The notes: generated from the sequence alone by a model not told the origin. A DNA stretch of 64,000 nucleotides from Phytophthora colocasiae (GCA_018806915.1 JAGKQI010000031.1:372001-436000); one strand, 5' to 3'. Shown: positions 49,395 through 61,142, numbered from the stretch's first letter. Translations and numbers: made by a program.

Positions 49395-52300
49395 AAAGAC
49401 TCGAAGGAGGTTCCTACTGTGTATCAGTCATTTCCCTCACCATGTCGGAAGAGAAGAAAGCCAGACAGAGAGGCTATGCAGTTCCTGTACTGGAAGATCA
49501 GAGCAGCGACTTCAATGGCTGGTATAGCCGTCTGAAGCTCAAGTTGGATGCTAAAGGCCTATGGGAAGACTTCTGCACAAAGCCTGAAGATGTACCGTCA
49601 CAAGACGAACAGCCGGATGAGTACAAGGTCCACATGAAGCGCAGGAAGGATGCACGCTGGAAGATTGACAAGACGTTGTCGCCAGATCTTTCCAAGACAG
49701 TGGAAGATGAGTCTACGCCATTTGGGGTACTTGAACGGCTGAGGAAGATGTTCGTAGGTGCGACGAAGTTATCACTAGTGCACTAGCTCCGTGCAGTTAT
49801 GGAGATGAAGTACGAGAAGGGAAAGAACTTACTAGTGTTTATCGAGGAGCTGAAGCAGGGCTTCACGAAGCTTGAGAACATGGGTTTGCCTTTACAAGAC
49901 TCTTTGAAGCCTTACATCTTAGTGATGGTACTAAATGACAAGTTTGAGAACATTTTACGCCCGTATCTAGTACATTCTTTAGCAGAGAGCACAGAGCTTG
50001 AGTTTGATAAGCTTGTGGAGCTGCTGGAGAGTTCGTACTTGGAAATTGAGAGACAAGAACAGTTACAAGGGCAGGACTCAGACGCCAAGCATCAAAGTGA
50101 GTCAGCATTGGTGTCGAAAGGTAAAAACCGTGGAAGTGACAAGAGTCAAAGTACAAAAGACAAGGAAGAAAAGAAATGTCTTCACTGCCATATGCGAGGA
50201 CACTATATCCGTGACTGCAGAATTTATCGTGAGAAGCAGGATCACGGGTGGAGACATCCACTGCCATGCAGATCACGACGTGACTTTCACGATGATGATC
50301 GAGATCCAACTCGAAGACAAGACAGAGATCGCGAGCGAGATAGAGACCGAAAACGAGACGGGGACAGAAAGAGAAGTAGAGATGGCAAGGACAATGATGG
50401 TCGCTATTCTCGTAGTGATTCGCGGAAGTATCGAAAGCGTGACAATGGCGAGAAAGCCATGATGTCAAGAGACGATAGCTCGAGATCAAGCTCGGAGTCA
50501 GCAATTATGGCAATTGATGCTAGGTGCTACGGAATGAAGACAAAGAGCAACGATTGGATTCTGGATTCAGCAGCCACACGACACATGACGTACTCGAAGG
50601 AGTCTCTTGTTAATTACTGTCCGATTTCAGCCGCAGTAGAAGTCGGTGGTAAGCATGACCTACAAGTCATGGGTATTGGAGACAAGAGAGTCACAGTGGA
50701 TACAAATCAAGGGAAGAAGACGTTGTGGCTCCGGAACGTATACTATGTTCCGACGATCCAATTCAACCTGTTTTCAGTCCGAATGCAAGTTGCAATGCGT
50801 GGTACAGACCACTTAGCCGTGCACTTTGATAATCCAGCCTATGCTACGGTAATTGCCGGTGATGGTGGAGTTGTGCACGCAAACTTGTCTCCAGCGAGCA
50901 AGTTGTACATTTTGAGATTGAACACAATTCAAGAAGAATGGCCAACAGCAATTTGTGCAGCCGCCAGTGCGGATGTAAAGAGTGAGATTCTTTTGTGGCA
51001 CAAGCGGCTTGGACATCCAGGTCGAAATGCGTTTGAAGTGATCATGCGTGACGAAATGGAACAGACTGGAGTTATTAGTGTTAAGGCACTTGAGCGTAGA
51101 GAGTGCGAGGCGTGCATCGAGAGCAAGATGACGCGTAAGTCTTTCAAGGATCGGGTCAGACGAGCAGAGAGGGAGTGGCAGATCGGTGAAAAAGCACACT
51201 CAGATACTTGGGGGCCGTATCAAACACCCTCATACTCCGGTTGTCGCTACTTCTGTGTGTTTGTTGACGAAGCCAGCCGCTTTGTAAGCGTGTTTGTCAT
51301 GCATGAAAGAAAGGAGATCTATGAGATATCTCGACAGTACCGACTAAATGTTGAGCGACAGAAGAATATGAAGATGAAGTGCCTCAACATGGATTCAGCA
51401 AAAGAATTTGTGAAGCTGAAAGACATCTGTGAGAAAGAGCTGGGAATGGATTGCACGTTGACAGTGAAGAAAACTCCTGAGCATAACGGTATTGCAGAGC
51501 GGATGATAAGGACCATCGCAGAGAGAATACGTTGTGTGCTGTTCGAAGGAAATTTGCCAGAGCAAATGTGGGGTGAAGCTGCCGTCACGAGTGCGTACTG
51601 TGTGAATTTGCTACCAGCTCGAGCAAACAAGGCGGAATCTCCCTACAAGATGTGGTTTGGAAGTAGTCCTCCACTAAAGCACCTTCGTGTGTTTGGTTGT
51701 CTTGCGTATGTATTCCTGGAGAGCGACAAGAGAAAGAAATTGGAAAAACGCGCCAGGAAGATGATCTTTGTGGGATATCCAAGAGATCGAAGAGGCTACA
51801 AACTTTTGGACTGCGAGACGTTGAAGCCGGTGTACAGCCACACTGTTCTGTTCGACGAAAGTCGTTTTCCGAAGTTGCCCTCCATTGAGCAAGCAAAGAA
51901 GAACAAAAAGCTCATTCGTGAGCGAAAGCAAAGACAACAGCAGGAGAGACGTGCAGGAGATTCTCTAGGAGAAAGCTTTGATGACCATGAAGCAATTGCC
52001 CACCTCTACAACTATTTGCTGCCAATTGAGAACAGTGGTGACAGCAGCAGTGTACAGCACGCTCCTGGTGACCATTCCAGCGAGGTGAAAGACACTGACG
52101 GAGACATTGAACTTGGTGACGGTGTGCAGCATATTGTCGATAGCCAAGCCGACTCTATGACAGACACTGGCTGCAGATTACTTGGAATTGGTGTAGAAGA
52201 CCAAGATCGCTTGGAGATTCCACGTCCGATCAATGTGGAAAGTATAGTGCGGATCGATCCAAAACCAGCTAAGCATCGAGAGAGAGGAAGTATACTCTCT

Positions 52301-53561
52301 AAACGCCCGAGTGCTGGGGTTCCTAGAAGAGGTGGGGCTATTGGAAGTACTACAGAATCTGACGAGCATCCAGACATGCCGCTGAAGAAGCGTGCAAGGT
52401 CTGAGGATGAGAGATCAGTACCTGTAGCAGTTGATCGTGTAGTGCAGCACGAAGCATCCGAGCAGGTGTTTGGTCAAAGCCACCTGAAGCCTAACACAAT
52501 GACAGCAGCTCGTTCAGAATCGAGTAGAAAGACAGAAGACACGATCAAACGAAAGAGAAAAGGATTAAGAGAGGTATTTAAAGAGGAAGAAGATAGTGAT
52601 AGTGTGAGAACTCACATTGAGCCGACAGTCACTCGCAGTGGACGTCAGAGTAAGCCACCAAGGTGGATGAATGACTTTGTCTTAATGACAAAAGAGATAG
52701 AGTCAAGTGATGAGAGAGCTCGAAAGGACTTTGTGAAGAGTGTCATGAATAAGTGGCATGCTGAAGTAGTAGTGATGTCTGCAAGAGTGATTGAAGAGCC
52801 AGCAACATTGGAAGAAGCAATGGCATCTGGTGAGTTTATGCAGTGGAAACAAGCAGCGCAAGGAGAATACGACTCCCTCATGGAGAATTTGACATGGGAG
52901 CTCGTTCCGCGAACACCAGGGATGAAAATACTGAGGAGTAGATGGGTGTTTCGTGTCAAGTATCGAGCAAATGGATCAATCGAGAGGTACAAAGCTCGGT
53001 TAGTGATTAAAGGCTATTTGCAAGAGTACGGGGTTGACTACCTAGAGGTATTTGCTCCAGTTGTTCGATTCGAATCGCTGCGGTTCTTGCTTGGATTCGC
53101 TGCTGTACAAGACTATGAGGTCCATCAGATGGACGTAACAACAGCGTTCTTGAACGGTGAACTAGATGTCACTGTATTCATGGAGCAGCCAGAAGGTTTT
53201 TCAGATCCCAGAAAGCCGGATCATGTTTGTAGACTGAAGAAATCACTCTATGGACTTAACCCCTCGAACGCGGAGGGTGCAAAATCAGACTTATGCTGTT
53301 CTGAACAGCATAAAATTGACTTGATTTCACTATGCGCGAAATTCCGCAAAAAGGAGTCATCGTCCCTTCCCACAAATTGGACGGATATGATTGGACCACG
53401 TGTTCCAAAGCATGAACGGGATTGGCTGCTAAAACAGTTGGTTAGAAGTACCTCGTGTAAAGACGGGCTCTGGAATTTTAAAAAAATCAAAAATCGGTTC
53501 CCCTTCACCGCTTTGCCGCCAAGCCACTCATTCTTCGTTTCGACAGAGTTGGAGCCAAGCC

Positions 53562-56500
53562 ATGGACTATTGTATGGATTTTAAAGCGATCTGGCCACTT
53601 CTACGGAAGGAGAAGTGGACGTGGAAGCATGGTTCCAAGATTCAGCAGCAGTAAGTGTACTGGAGTATCTGAATGCGTCGTTGATGTTGGCTTTAACATT
53701 CTTTTCTTGCTCTTTCAGCTGCAACTATGTGAAACCGGGATGTAGTGTCAAAACCGGAAAGCAAGGCGTGGACTACTTCAACGGAGAAGACGAGTTGTTG
53801 GAGTATGTCCGCTCCGACAAAGAACTGTGCTCTCGGTTGAACATCTCCAACGTTCTGGTACGCTCGGATGCGCATGCAAGTACGTATCGCGCGCGAACTT
53901 CTTGTACACTCCTGTTTTCCGATGATTGACGCCTATTTTAGTCCGAAGTACTATCGTAGACGGCGACAAACCACGTCGCAAGCGGGTGGCGCGTGACTTG
54001 CTCGAGAAAACGACCAAAGCCCCTAAAAAGAAACGTGCAACGGAGCCTGCTGTATCAACGGCAGCATCTGCAACACCATCCTCACCAACTGCAAAGAAGC
54101 CAACCAAGAAACATGCCAAGAAACTTGCTACGAAATCAACCAAGAAAACCACGAAGAAGCAGCTTGCTGAAGCAGCCAAGACTCGTCGACGTGAGCTCGC
54201 TGCTTTCGGTAAAGTATGGGGTCATCACAATGGGACTGGTACGTTGTGCATTGGATCTAAGAGGCCAGCTGTCAACTTCTAACCGCGTTTATGACACTTG
54301 TGGTTGATTAGACACGGATGGAAAAGCTGTTGAGCCACCACAATCGCAACATAGCGCGGATGAAGTTGCTCAGACTAGCCCGGGAGGTACATTACCGTGA
54401 CTATATGCTGACGTGTTTATCAAAACGTGATGCTGACTTGTAGTGTTTATCTGCTTGTAGCTAATGCTGACACTGTCAACGCTCAACTCGAGTATGCTGA
54501 CACGGCGGGTGTACGACCGGATGCTAATGCTGACGCTGACGCTACGCTAACTGAGTATGCTGACACGGCGGGTGTACGACCGGATGCTAATTCTGACGCT
54601 GACGCCACGCCAACTGAGTATGCTGACACGGCGGGTGTACGACCGGATGCTAATGCTGACGCTGACGCCACGCCAACTGAGTATGCTGACACGGCGGGTG
54701 TACGACCGGATGCTAATGCTGACAGCTCATCACTCGAGCATGCTGATACAACGAGTATAAATGTTGATTCTTATGTTGGCATTGCCTCATATGATCATGA
54801 CGAAGTATCGATGATTGGATCTGAAGATGATGCGTACAACCCTGACGACGACGATGATCTTGGTACCGATGATAGGGCGAGTGACGAAGAGACGCAAGAT
54901 GGTGATGTGCTCCAAGTTTCGAGTCGAGGAAGCCGAACGAACCACGAACACGGACCTGATAGTGACGACTCCCGTCAGCTTTTGCGGGACACTGGAAATA
55001 GTTCGCCGCTTCGATTCGACTATGTTGATGCTCTGGACCCCAATATTGTTGGTTCCGACGGCACCACCTATTTGGACACGGATGGTGAAGGTGGTGACGA
55101 CTCAGCTGAAGCGGCAGGTGTTTCCGGCGAGGACACAGATAGTGATGCGACTGATATTGAGAAGAACGAGACTGCCAGCTTTCAAAGAGAGACAAATCGT
55201 GTTACTAACCGGATGTCTGCTGCTGAGCGTGAACGCTTGCACATGAGTATTGAAGGTAAGCTTGTGACCTTTGTTATGACAAAATCAACATCTAATCGTG
55301 GTTATTTGCTGACAGCGTCATCTGAAGTTTTCAATGACGAACAGCTGGACCAAATGAAGCAAGACGGCTGGAATGTACTTCCAAAGAATGTCAATGCAGA
55401 TATCGTCCATGACCCAGTCATAGACAAGATGTACGACGGATATTGCGGCCCATCGCGAGATGTTATGCCGGCATCAAAGTCCCCACTCAAGCTCTTTACT
55501 ACTTTCTGCCGAAGACATTTTGGCGTCAAGTGGCTACGCAGACCAACCTTTACTGGAGGCAAACGCTAGACGCAAGACTTGAGAAGGCAGAGGAGAAGGA
55601 GCGTGCTGTTACGCATCGGACACAACGAACTAGGGCTACATTACTCAGGAACCTACAGAAATTTCAACAGGTTTTACCCCATGAAGTTGTGCAATGGGTT
55701 GGTTTGATGCTTGCTCACGCACTGAGCCCCACCAAGAGCATGGAAATGCATTGGTGCTCGAAAGAAATTGGGGTTATACCTGGTGGCACCTTCACCAAAG
55801 TGATGCGTCGAGACCGCTTTCGAGAGATCTCGCGGTTTATTCACTTCACGGACAACACAGACCCAGCAGCTGCAACAGACCGAGCTTAGAAGGTCAGGTC
55901 AATTCTATCGGTGCTGGAGAAGACCTTCAAAGAGGCTTACGTTCTTGGCTCACGCGTTTCGATTGACGAAGGTGTTCTTCCTTCTCATAACCGCCGCAAC
56001 CCGACAAGGACCTTCATGAAAGACAAACCACACAGGTGGGGTTCTAAGTGTGTCATGACTTGCTGCGCGGAGACGGGTTACTGCAAGAGGTGCGTATACT
56101 GACATGTTCACCATAAATATTTGAGTTTATGCTGACACGGCACCCTGTGGTTTGTGTGTTTCCGTAGAGTTGAGATGGACATTGGTAGGTCTGGTGATCT
56201 TGAAGGCTCGCAATCAATGGACACTAAGAATGGCCCCGCTGCAGTCGTTCGAAACATTGCATGCGTATTTCGGGGACTCCCATACGAAGGCCGGCGACTC
56301 GTAGTTGGAGACCGCTACTACTCCTCAATACCACTTGCTCAGCAGCTTCGTACGATGGGGTTCAATTACGTCGGCACCATGCAGACTGACCGCAAAGGCT
56401 GGTGCAATCAGCTGAACTACCCTCATAAAAAGCGTCGAGCAGGTACTCCACGGGGCACGTTCCAAATGGCGGTGGCAAAGTCCAACCCAGGACTTGTGTC

Positions 56501-57229
56501 CTTGATGTGGGCAGACAATACTATCGTGTATTTCCTGGCGTCACATGTAATCGCCGAGCCTACGACTGTGCGGAGACGCGAGAGGAGTGGGCCGCCTAGT
56601 AACGTACCCTGCCCAGGACTCGTAGCTGAGTACCAACGGTACATGGGAGGGTGGATCGTCATGACCAATTGCGACTTCAAGCTTATTCGATGCAAATGGC
56701 TATCAGGTATAAATGCTATCATGACAGGGATGGCTTAAATTTACTAACTTATGCTGTTCGGTATGACAGATTCAATAAATACTACAAGGGCCTCTTTCTA
56801 GGCTTGGTAGATATGGCGTTGGTGAATGCGTACATTTTGCACAGGCATATCTGGGAGAAGACGAAGAAACGAAGGAACTCACACTTCGAGTTTCTTGCAG
56901 CACTACACAAAGCTCTGATTGAGGAGACAGAAGACAGCTTCACCCAGACAAGAATGTCTTCGGGGGGTCATGATGTAACTGAAAGGCCGAGACCTGTGCA
57001 AGGCGAGCACACGCTAACTCAGACATCCGATGTTCGGATGAATAGTGGCATCCAGCGTTTGAGACAGAGGCAATGCAAGGTGTGCTCGTACTACAAGCCT
57101 GAAGGAAAAAAACGCGGGGGAACGTCGACATTTTATTGCGAGCCGTGTTCACAAGGAAAGCGCGGTTTGATCACCTTGTGCAATAAGGTGCGGGGGTATA
57201 AGAAGAATGAAGGTCTCACGTGCTCTTAA
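53562..57229 (+). pseudogene. piggyBac transposase (DDE_Tnp_1_7), eight exons, two frameshifts and one nonsense codon
   Basis: Model: 53562-53650, 53719-53879, 53942-54238, 54312-54386, 54461-55255, 55316-56089, 56168-56706, 56770-57229. An N-terminal module (WKHGSKIQQHCNYVKPGC) and a Lys-rich part precede an acidic region with 63-bp repeats. The transposase core has the three expected Asp segments: VSIDEG, VVGDRYYSS and GG-VDRHDQ. A Cys-rich zinc-binding end follows (CKVCSYYKPEGKK, FYCEPC). Breaks: one base lost near 55492 (before YYFLPKTFWRQ), TAG at 55887-55889 in place of the expected Trp codon, and one base lost near 56650. The introns still have consensus ends. Confidence 0.85.
54489..54735 (+). 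repeat. 63-bp in-frame tandem repeat in the piggyBac transposase
   Basis: About 3.7 units of 21 codons (EYADTAGVRPDANADADATP, plus a final Thr), nearly identical at DNA level, so recently expanded. Confidence 0.9.
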
Positions 57230-58908
57230 ATTTGGCACTTGGCTTGGCAAAATGGTGAGTTTGCCCCCAAAGCAACTCGCATTCGAGACAGAGCATTAGC
57301 AGCAGAGTAATATATGTTGGACAGCATCTTAGGATACGTATATCAAACATTAAATACAGCGTCCGATTCTGCTCATCTGCGTATGCCTGGGCTAGACTGA
57401 ACGTACTGGTAGCGATTGCATTGCGAGGGGGTGCTGATAGCTGCACGGATAGGGAGAGGTGGTCGATTGAGTAGATCTGGATGTGATGTCACGCGTTCTC
57501 CGTTCCACCACTGATTTCATAAATATCGAAAAATTTCTGGCCTAGTTACAATTGGCTTAAAATTCCATGTGTGTGTGCATCCTTTTTGCGCGGATTATTA
57601 CCGAGGAGGTTAGCTACAACCGGTACACAAAACATCCAAAATTATACTTCTGGTAAGTATGATATGCTTTACTTCATAGTAATTCTTATACCCTCCGGGA
57701 GGGTATAAGGGGTTTTGTTATCACGTCCATGTCACCCCCTCGCGTTCTAAGAGTTAAGCAAGCTCAACGAGTGTGGTACAGAGTTTTGAGAGAGTGGTTA
57801 GAGAAGAACGGATTCACCATGCTGCAGACGGAGGCATGTGTGGGAGTGAAGTTTGTGAAAGGAGCACCTTGCTTCATTGCTATCTATGTGGACGATCTGC
57901 TATTGTTTGCACCCACATCAGATACAGTGAGTGAATTTAAGAAGATGCTTGAATCACGCTTCAAGATGAAAGACCTTGGTCCTGTTCACTATATTCTGGG
58001 CTGGGAAATTCAAAGAGACAGAAGCAAAAGAGAGATTAGAATCTCACAAAGGAAGTACACGGAGAAGTTGCTAGAAAAATTTGGCATGAGCACGTGTAAT
58101 GGGGTACGGATTCCTAGTAAGCCAGAGCTACTATTAACAAAAGAGTTGTGCGCAAGTGATCGAGATGAGGTAGAACTCATGAAAGGAAAGCCGTACAGAG
58201 CTGCCGTAGGCTCCCTGATGTATCTAATGCTCGGGACACGGCCAGATATAGCATTCGCAGTAAGGGAATGCAGTCAGTTCTTAGCGAACCCAGGAATCGC
58301 TCAGTGGCGAGCAGTAAAGACTATCATGAGGTATTTGAAACAGACAAAAGACTATGGGTTAGTGCTTGGCGGAACCAAACACATTGGTAGCCCCTTGCAG
58401 CTAAAGATGATAGCGTTTAGTGACGCAGATTTTGCTAGTCATCCCGATCGACATTCGATTGCAGGGTATGTGACGATGCTCGGTGAAAGCTTAGTGTCGT
58501 GGTGCAGTCAAGCAGAAAAGACTGTGGCTTTGCACACCACTGAGGCAGAGTACATCTCATTGAGCATGTTAGTACAAGAGATTATACATTTGAGAATGAT
58601 GAGCAGAGAACTGCTGAAGAAGCAGCCAGAGACGACTGATGTCTATGTGGACAATGCTAGTGCATTGAAAATTGCAAAGAACCCAGAATTTCATTCACGA
58701 ACAAAGCATATAGATATCAGACACCACTTTATTCGTGAGAAGCAAGAGCAACACGAAATTGAAGTGAAGAAAATTGCAAGTGCAGACAATGTTGCAGATA
58801 TGTTCACAAAGTCGTTACCGAGGGTAACTTTCGAGAAACACAGAGATACATTAAGAGTCATGCCAATGCATGAAGAGACATAAGCCTACGAGAAGCATCA
58901 GGTGGGGC

Positions 58909-59054
58909 ACTTGCAGATAGAAGAGAATAGTCTCACGCCAGTAAAGATGCTGCTACTCTTCGGCACAGATATGCAGATGTAACCAGGGTTACAAAAGGGG
59001 TATTGAGAAAGTCTAATCGATAATATAACTTCTTTTGCCCCCTAGCTCGCAAGT
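58909..59054 (+). repeat. Copia 3' LTR (146 bp)
   Basis: Differs from the 5' LTR at two positions by eye (ACTTCTTT against ACTTATTT; CTCGCAAG against CTCACAAG). It is preceded by AGGTGGGG, the polypurine tract. Confidence 0.88.
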
Positions 59055-59090
59055 TTTTTAATTTTAGCCACAGACTCAGCATTTTCCAGC

Positions 59091-59437
59091 ATGCCTCCCG
59101 TCAAAGTCCATTCGGGGCTCCAACTACAGGTACTGGCGCTGTATAAGAAGGCGCTACACGCTGCCAAGCGCAAGGATAGAGACACGCTGCGCTACGTACG
59201 CCAGCGTTTCCGTGAAGACGTACGTTCTGAGAGTTATTCGATCTGATGTAAAATTTAATTCTGACGATATTGTATTGTATTGTATTGTATTGTATTGTAT
59301 TGTATTGTATTGTGCAGGCTGCTACAGTGAACCGGAAAGACTTTGTCGTGATCGAGTATATGCTGCGTAAGGGAGAACGAGACCTCAAGATGCTCGACAA
59401 GATGAAAAGTGCACATTTCACTAGCATTTCGCATTAG
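59091..59437 (+). CDS. SDHAF1-like LYR-motif protein, succinate dehydrogenase assembly (two exons)
   Basis: Exons 59091-59219 and 59318-59437 give 82 residues. SDHAF1 is a mitochondrial matrix LYR protein that helps insert iron-sulfur clusters into the SDHB subunit of complex II. The LYR motif is LALYKK (residues 14-19), followed by the arginine region RYVRQRFRED and, after the intron, VIEYMLRKGERDLKMLDK, as in SDHAF1 (IEYLYRRGRRQL). Length fits the family. Its ATG lies 36 bp after the copia LTR, so its former upstream region is displaced by 9.8 kb and the LTR may now supply the promoter. Confidence 0.85.
59268..59312. repeat. TATTG pentanucleotide microsatellite (nine units) in the SDHAF1 intron
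   Basis: Nine perfect TATTG units end five bases before the splice acceptor (GTGCAG), so length changes would alter the polypyrimidine and branch region of the intron. Confidence 0.95.
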
Positions 59438-59526
59438 AATTAAATTGTGGTTGATTCCCAGTGCATTGTGTCACGGCCAAAATGCCGTCGTTTAACATCA
59501 AAGGAACTACAAGGTGCTGCTGTGTC

Positions 59527-60096
59527 TTACAGGAACAAGGAACCGAGTGCCACAACTCCAGCGACCAAAAGTCCCATTGCATTCGAGGTTTTAGTCGCTG
59601 AATTGGAACCAGAACCCAAAGTGGGCTTCACACCCCCACCGGAAGAGCTAGACGCACTGTTTGAGGCTTTGTGCAGGTCAGCAGAGGAGCTCTGAGCTGT
59701 TGAAGCACTGGAAGCACTGGAAGCGCTTGAAGGTTGAGCTGTTGGGGAAGAAGAAGATCCACTGGAGCTTTCAGATTTATCCAAAGACAAACTGACGGAT
59801 GCATCCAAGGACGATGATGAGACTGTGGAAGCACTGGCAGAGCTGGAGAGTAACAGTGAACCACTGGAGCTTGAAGAGGAAGAGACGAGATCTGCTTCAG
59901 CGGATCCGGATAAACTGCTGGAAGAGTCGAGAGAGAGAGAACTGGATGAGTCGACAGATAACGAACTGGACGAGTCTCCAGCAGATACAGAGCCTGAAGT
60001 GGAAGCGGACGAGTCACGGATATTTCCTGTACGAGCGGAGACGCTGGTAACCGCAACGGTGACGGTGACGAGGACGAGGACTTGGAATACTTTCAT
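59527..60096 (-). CDS. Secreted Ser-rich (mucin-like) protein, probable GPI anchor
   Basis: A 189-residue protein with signal peptide MKVFQVLVLVTVTVAVTSVSA, a Ser-rich body with short repeats (SLSVDSSSSLSLDSSSSLSG) and a hydrophobic tail (AMGLLVAGVVALGSLFL) after SNSATKTS. The MKVFQ start is the same as in the family at 16-19 kb, so it is a dispersed paralogue. The Ser-Leu-Asp repeat suggests recent repeat expansion. Intronless. Confidence 0.85.
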   Translation of the reverse strand: MKVFQVLVLVTVTVAVTSVSARTGNIRDSSASTSGSVSAGDSSSSLSVDSSSSLSLDSSSSLSGSAEADLVSSSSSSSGSLLLSSSASASTVSSSSLDASVSLSLDKSESSSGSSSSPTAQPSSASSASSASTAQSSSADLHKASNSASSSSGGGVKPTLGSGSNSATKTSNAMGLLVAGVVALGSLFL

Positions 60097-60337
60097 GGTT
60101 ATTGAGGAAGGTGCTGTTGGACGAGACTTCTCGTTGAGGTTGCAGAAGCGACAATGACTGTTTGGTTAGCTCTAGGGACATGTTCCGCTAACAAACACTC
60201 GTAGAAGAACAACCACAAGTCTTGAACAGAAGGAGAGCCATGTGGATCCTCAGATCTCTGTCGCAACCATACGCAGAGGAAGTTGGTGTGTCTTCAAGTA
60301 AGATGTTCTTCTTTTTAAAAACATGTAGATGTTCAGA

Positions 60338-60769
60338 CTACAAAAAGTAGACACTCACAGCAGCAGCGACTGTCGCCATAGCACTCATTGCATCAGTTGT
60401 ATACGAAATGGCGTCGGAACTTGAGAGCGCGGAGCCTGAACGTGGAGCGATGGCTCCACCCGAAGAGCCTGAGAGCCACGAAGAGGATGAATCTGAGCCT
60501 GAAGTTGATCCGGAACTGCTCTGAGCACTGGTCGAGTCCGAGTTGGACGTGGAGTCCGTTAAGACGTCCGAGTCACTGGCTGACGAGTCCGACGTAGCGG
60601 ATTCCGAGGATACTGAAGCTGTAGTTGAACCGCTGGAAGATGTGGATAAACTGGAGGTGGAGGAGATTGTACTGGCACTGGAGGAAGACGAAGTGGCGTT
60701 TGTGCTTGTTGCAGCAATGGAAATGCTGCAGAGCGCCATGAAGATGACAAGAACCTGAAACGCCTTCAT
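60338..60769 (-). CDS. Secreted Ser/Thr-rich (mucin-like) protein, probable GPI anchor
   Basis: A 143-residue protein with signal peptide MKAFQVLVIFMALCSISIAA, a Ser/Thr body (SSSSSASTISSTSSLSTSSS), one WLSGSSGG segment and a weakly hydrophobic tail (MSAMATVAAAVSVYFL). It is adjacent to and in tandem with the gene at 59527-60096 and shares MKxFQVLV and a YFL-type end with the 16-19 kb family. Confidence 0.85.
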   Translation of the reverse strand: MKAFQVLVIFMALCSISIAATSTNATSSSSSASTISSTSSLSTSSSGSTTASVSSESATSDSSASDSDVLTDSTSNSDSTSAQSSSGSTSGSDSSSSWLSGSSGGAIAPRSGSALSSSDAISYTTDAMSAMATVAAAVSVYFL

Positions 60770-61142
60770 AATGGAAATTGGATAATGAGTTTCATTGGGA
60801 GTCGATCACAATGAGATCGGCAAGATCGACGATGGACACAGCGGTTGTCTTTGCACAAGTGAAGCTACAAAATGATGGACATTGTCCACTTTTCCCAGCA
60901 CCAAGGGAACCAAGATCCAGGTAACTTAAATGTAATTCGAAAGCAAGCAATAGTCCAGCTAAAGAGAAATCGTTTCGTACTCTGTATCACGAACGTTTTT
61001 TTGATAAAACAGAGAATATGATGTACCAATAATTCGTGGGTAAACACCATAATCATATGGGGAACGTAATCCGTGGCAGAGCGTTGACAAAGGTGAGGAA
61101 GAGACTAACCCTCTCATTCTCTACTGAGGCAGTTTAAGCACA
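60770..61142. other. No gene recognised
   Basis: Divergent spacer between the mucin-like gene and the bZIP-like gene. Confidence 0.5.

Larger units (their letters stand above)
53260..57753 (+). mobile_element. piggyBac-type DNA transposon (4,494 bp) nested in the copia element
   Basis: TTAA lies on both sides (53256-53259 and 57754-57757), and removal of one copy exactly restores the copia frame. The ends CCCCTCGAACGCGG and, inverted on the right, CTCTTAGAACGCGAG share GAACGCG in the same position. Subterminal palindromes are found at both ends (TTATGCTGTTC/GAACAGCATAA near 53291; CTTATACCCTC/GAGGGTATAAG near 57688). It encodes a broken transposase. Confidence 0.92.
49442..58883 (+). pseudogene. 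Copia Gag-Pol polyprotein, one nonsense codon and split by insertion
   Basis: Joining 49442-53259 and 57758-58883 restores an unbroken frame of 1,648 codons apart from one TAG at 49784-49786 in gag (context VH-stop-LRAVMEM). The order is gag with CCHC knuckle (CLHCHMRGHYIRDC), protease (WILDSAATRHM), pre-integrase (LLWHKRLGHPG, CEAC), integrase core (HSDTWGP, LNMDSAKEF, TPEHNGIAERM), reverse transcriptase (DVTTAFLNGEL, then YVDDLLLF) and RNase H (SDADFASH, TTEAEYISLS, YVDNASALKI). All catalytic residues are visible. The insertion falls in SLYGL|KQAQ of reverse transcriptase. The element is now inactive. Confidence 0.9.
49237..59054 (+). mobile_element. Full-length Ty1/copia retrotransposon with nested piggyBac insertion
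   Basis: The two LTRs (49237-49382 and 58909-59054, 146 bp) differ at two positions by eye. Flanks are T runs compatible with a 5-bp TTTTT duplication. A primer binding site follows the left LTR, and the purine tract AGGTGGGG precedes the right LTR. Without the nested 4,494-bp insertion the element would be about 5.3 kb. It is oriented towards, and ends 36 bp before, the SDHAF1-like gene. Confidence 0.9.

Noticed and set aside
55302..55562. Possible end of the transposase at TTFCRRHFGVKWLRRPTF
   Set aside because: This is out-of-frame text after a one-base loss; the conserved YYFLPKTFWRQ continues in the next frame.
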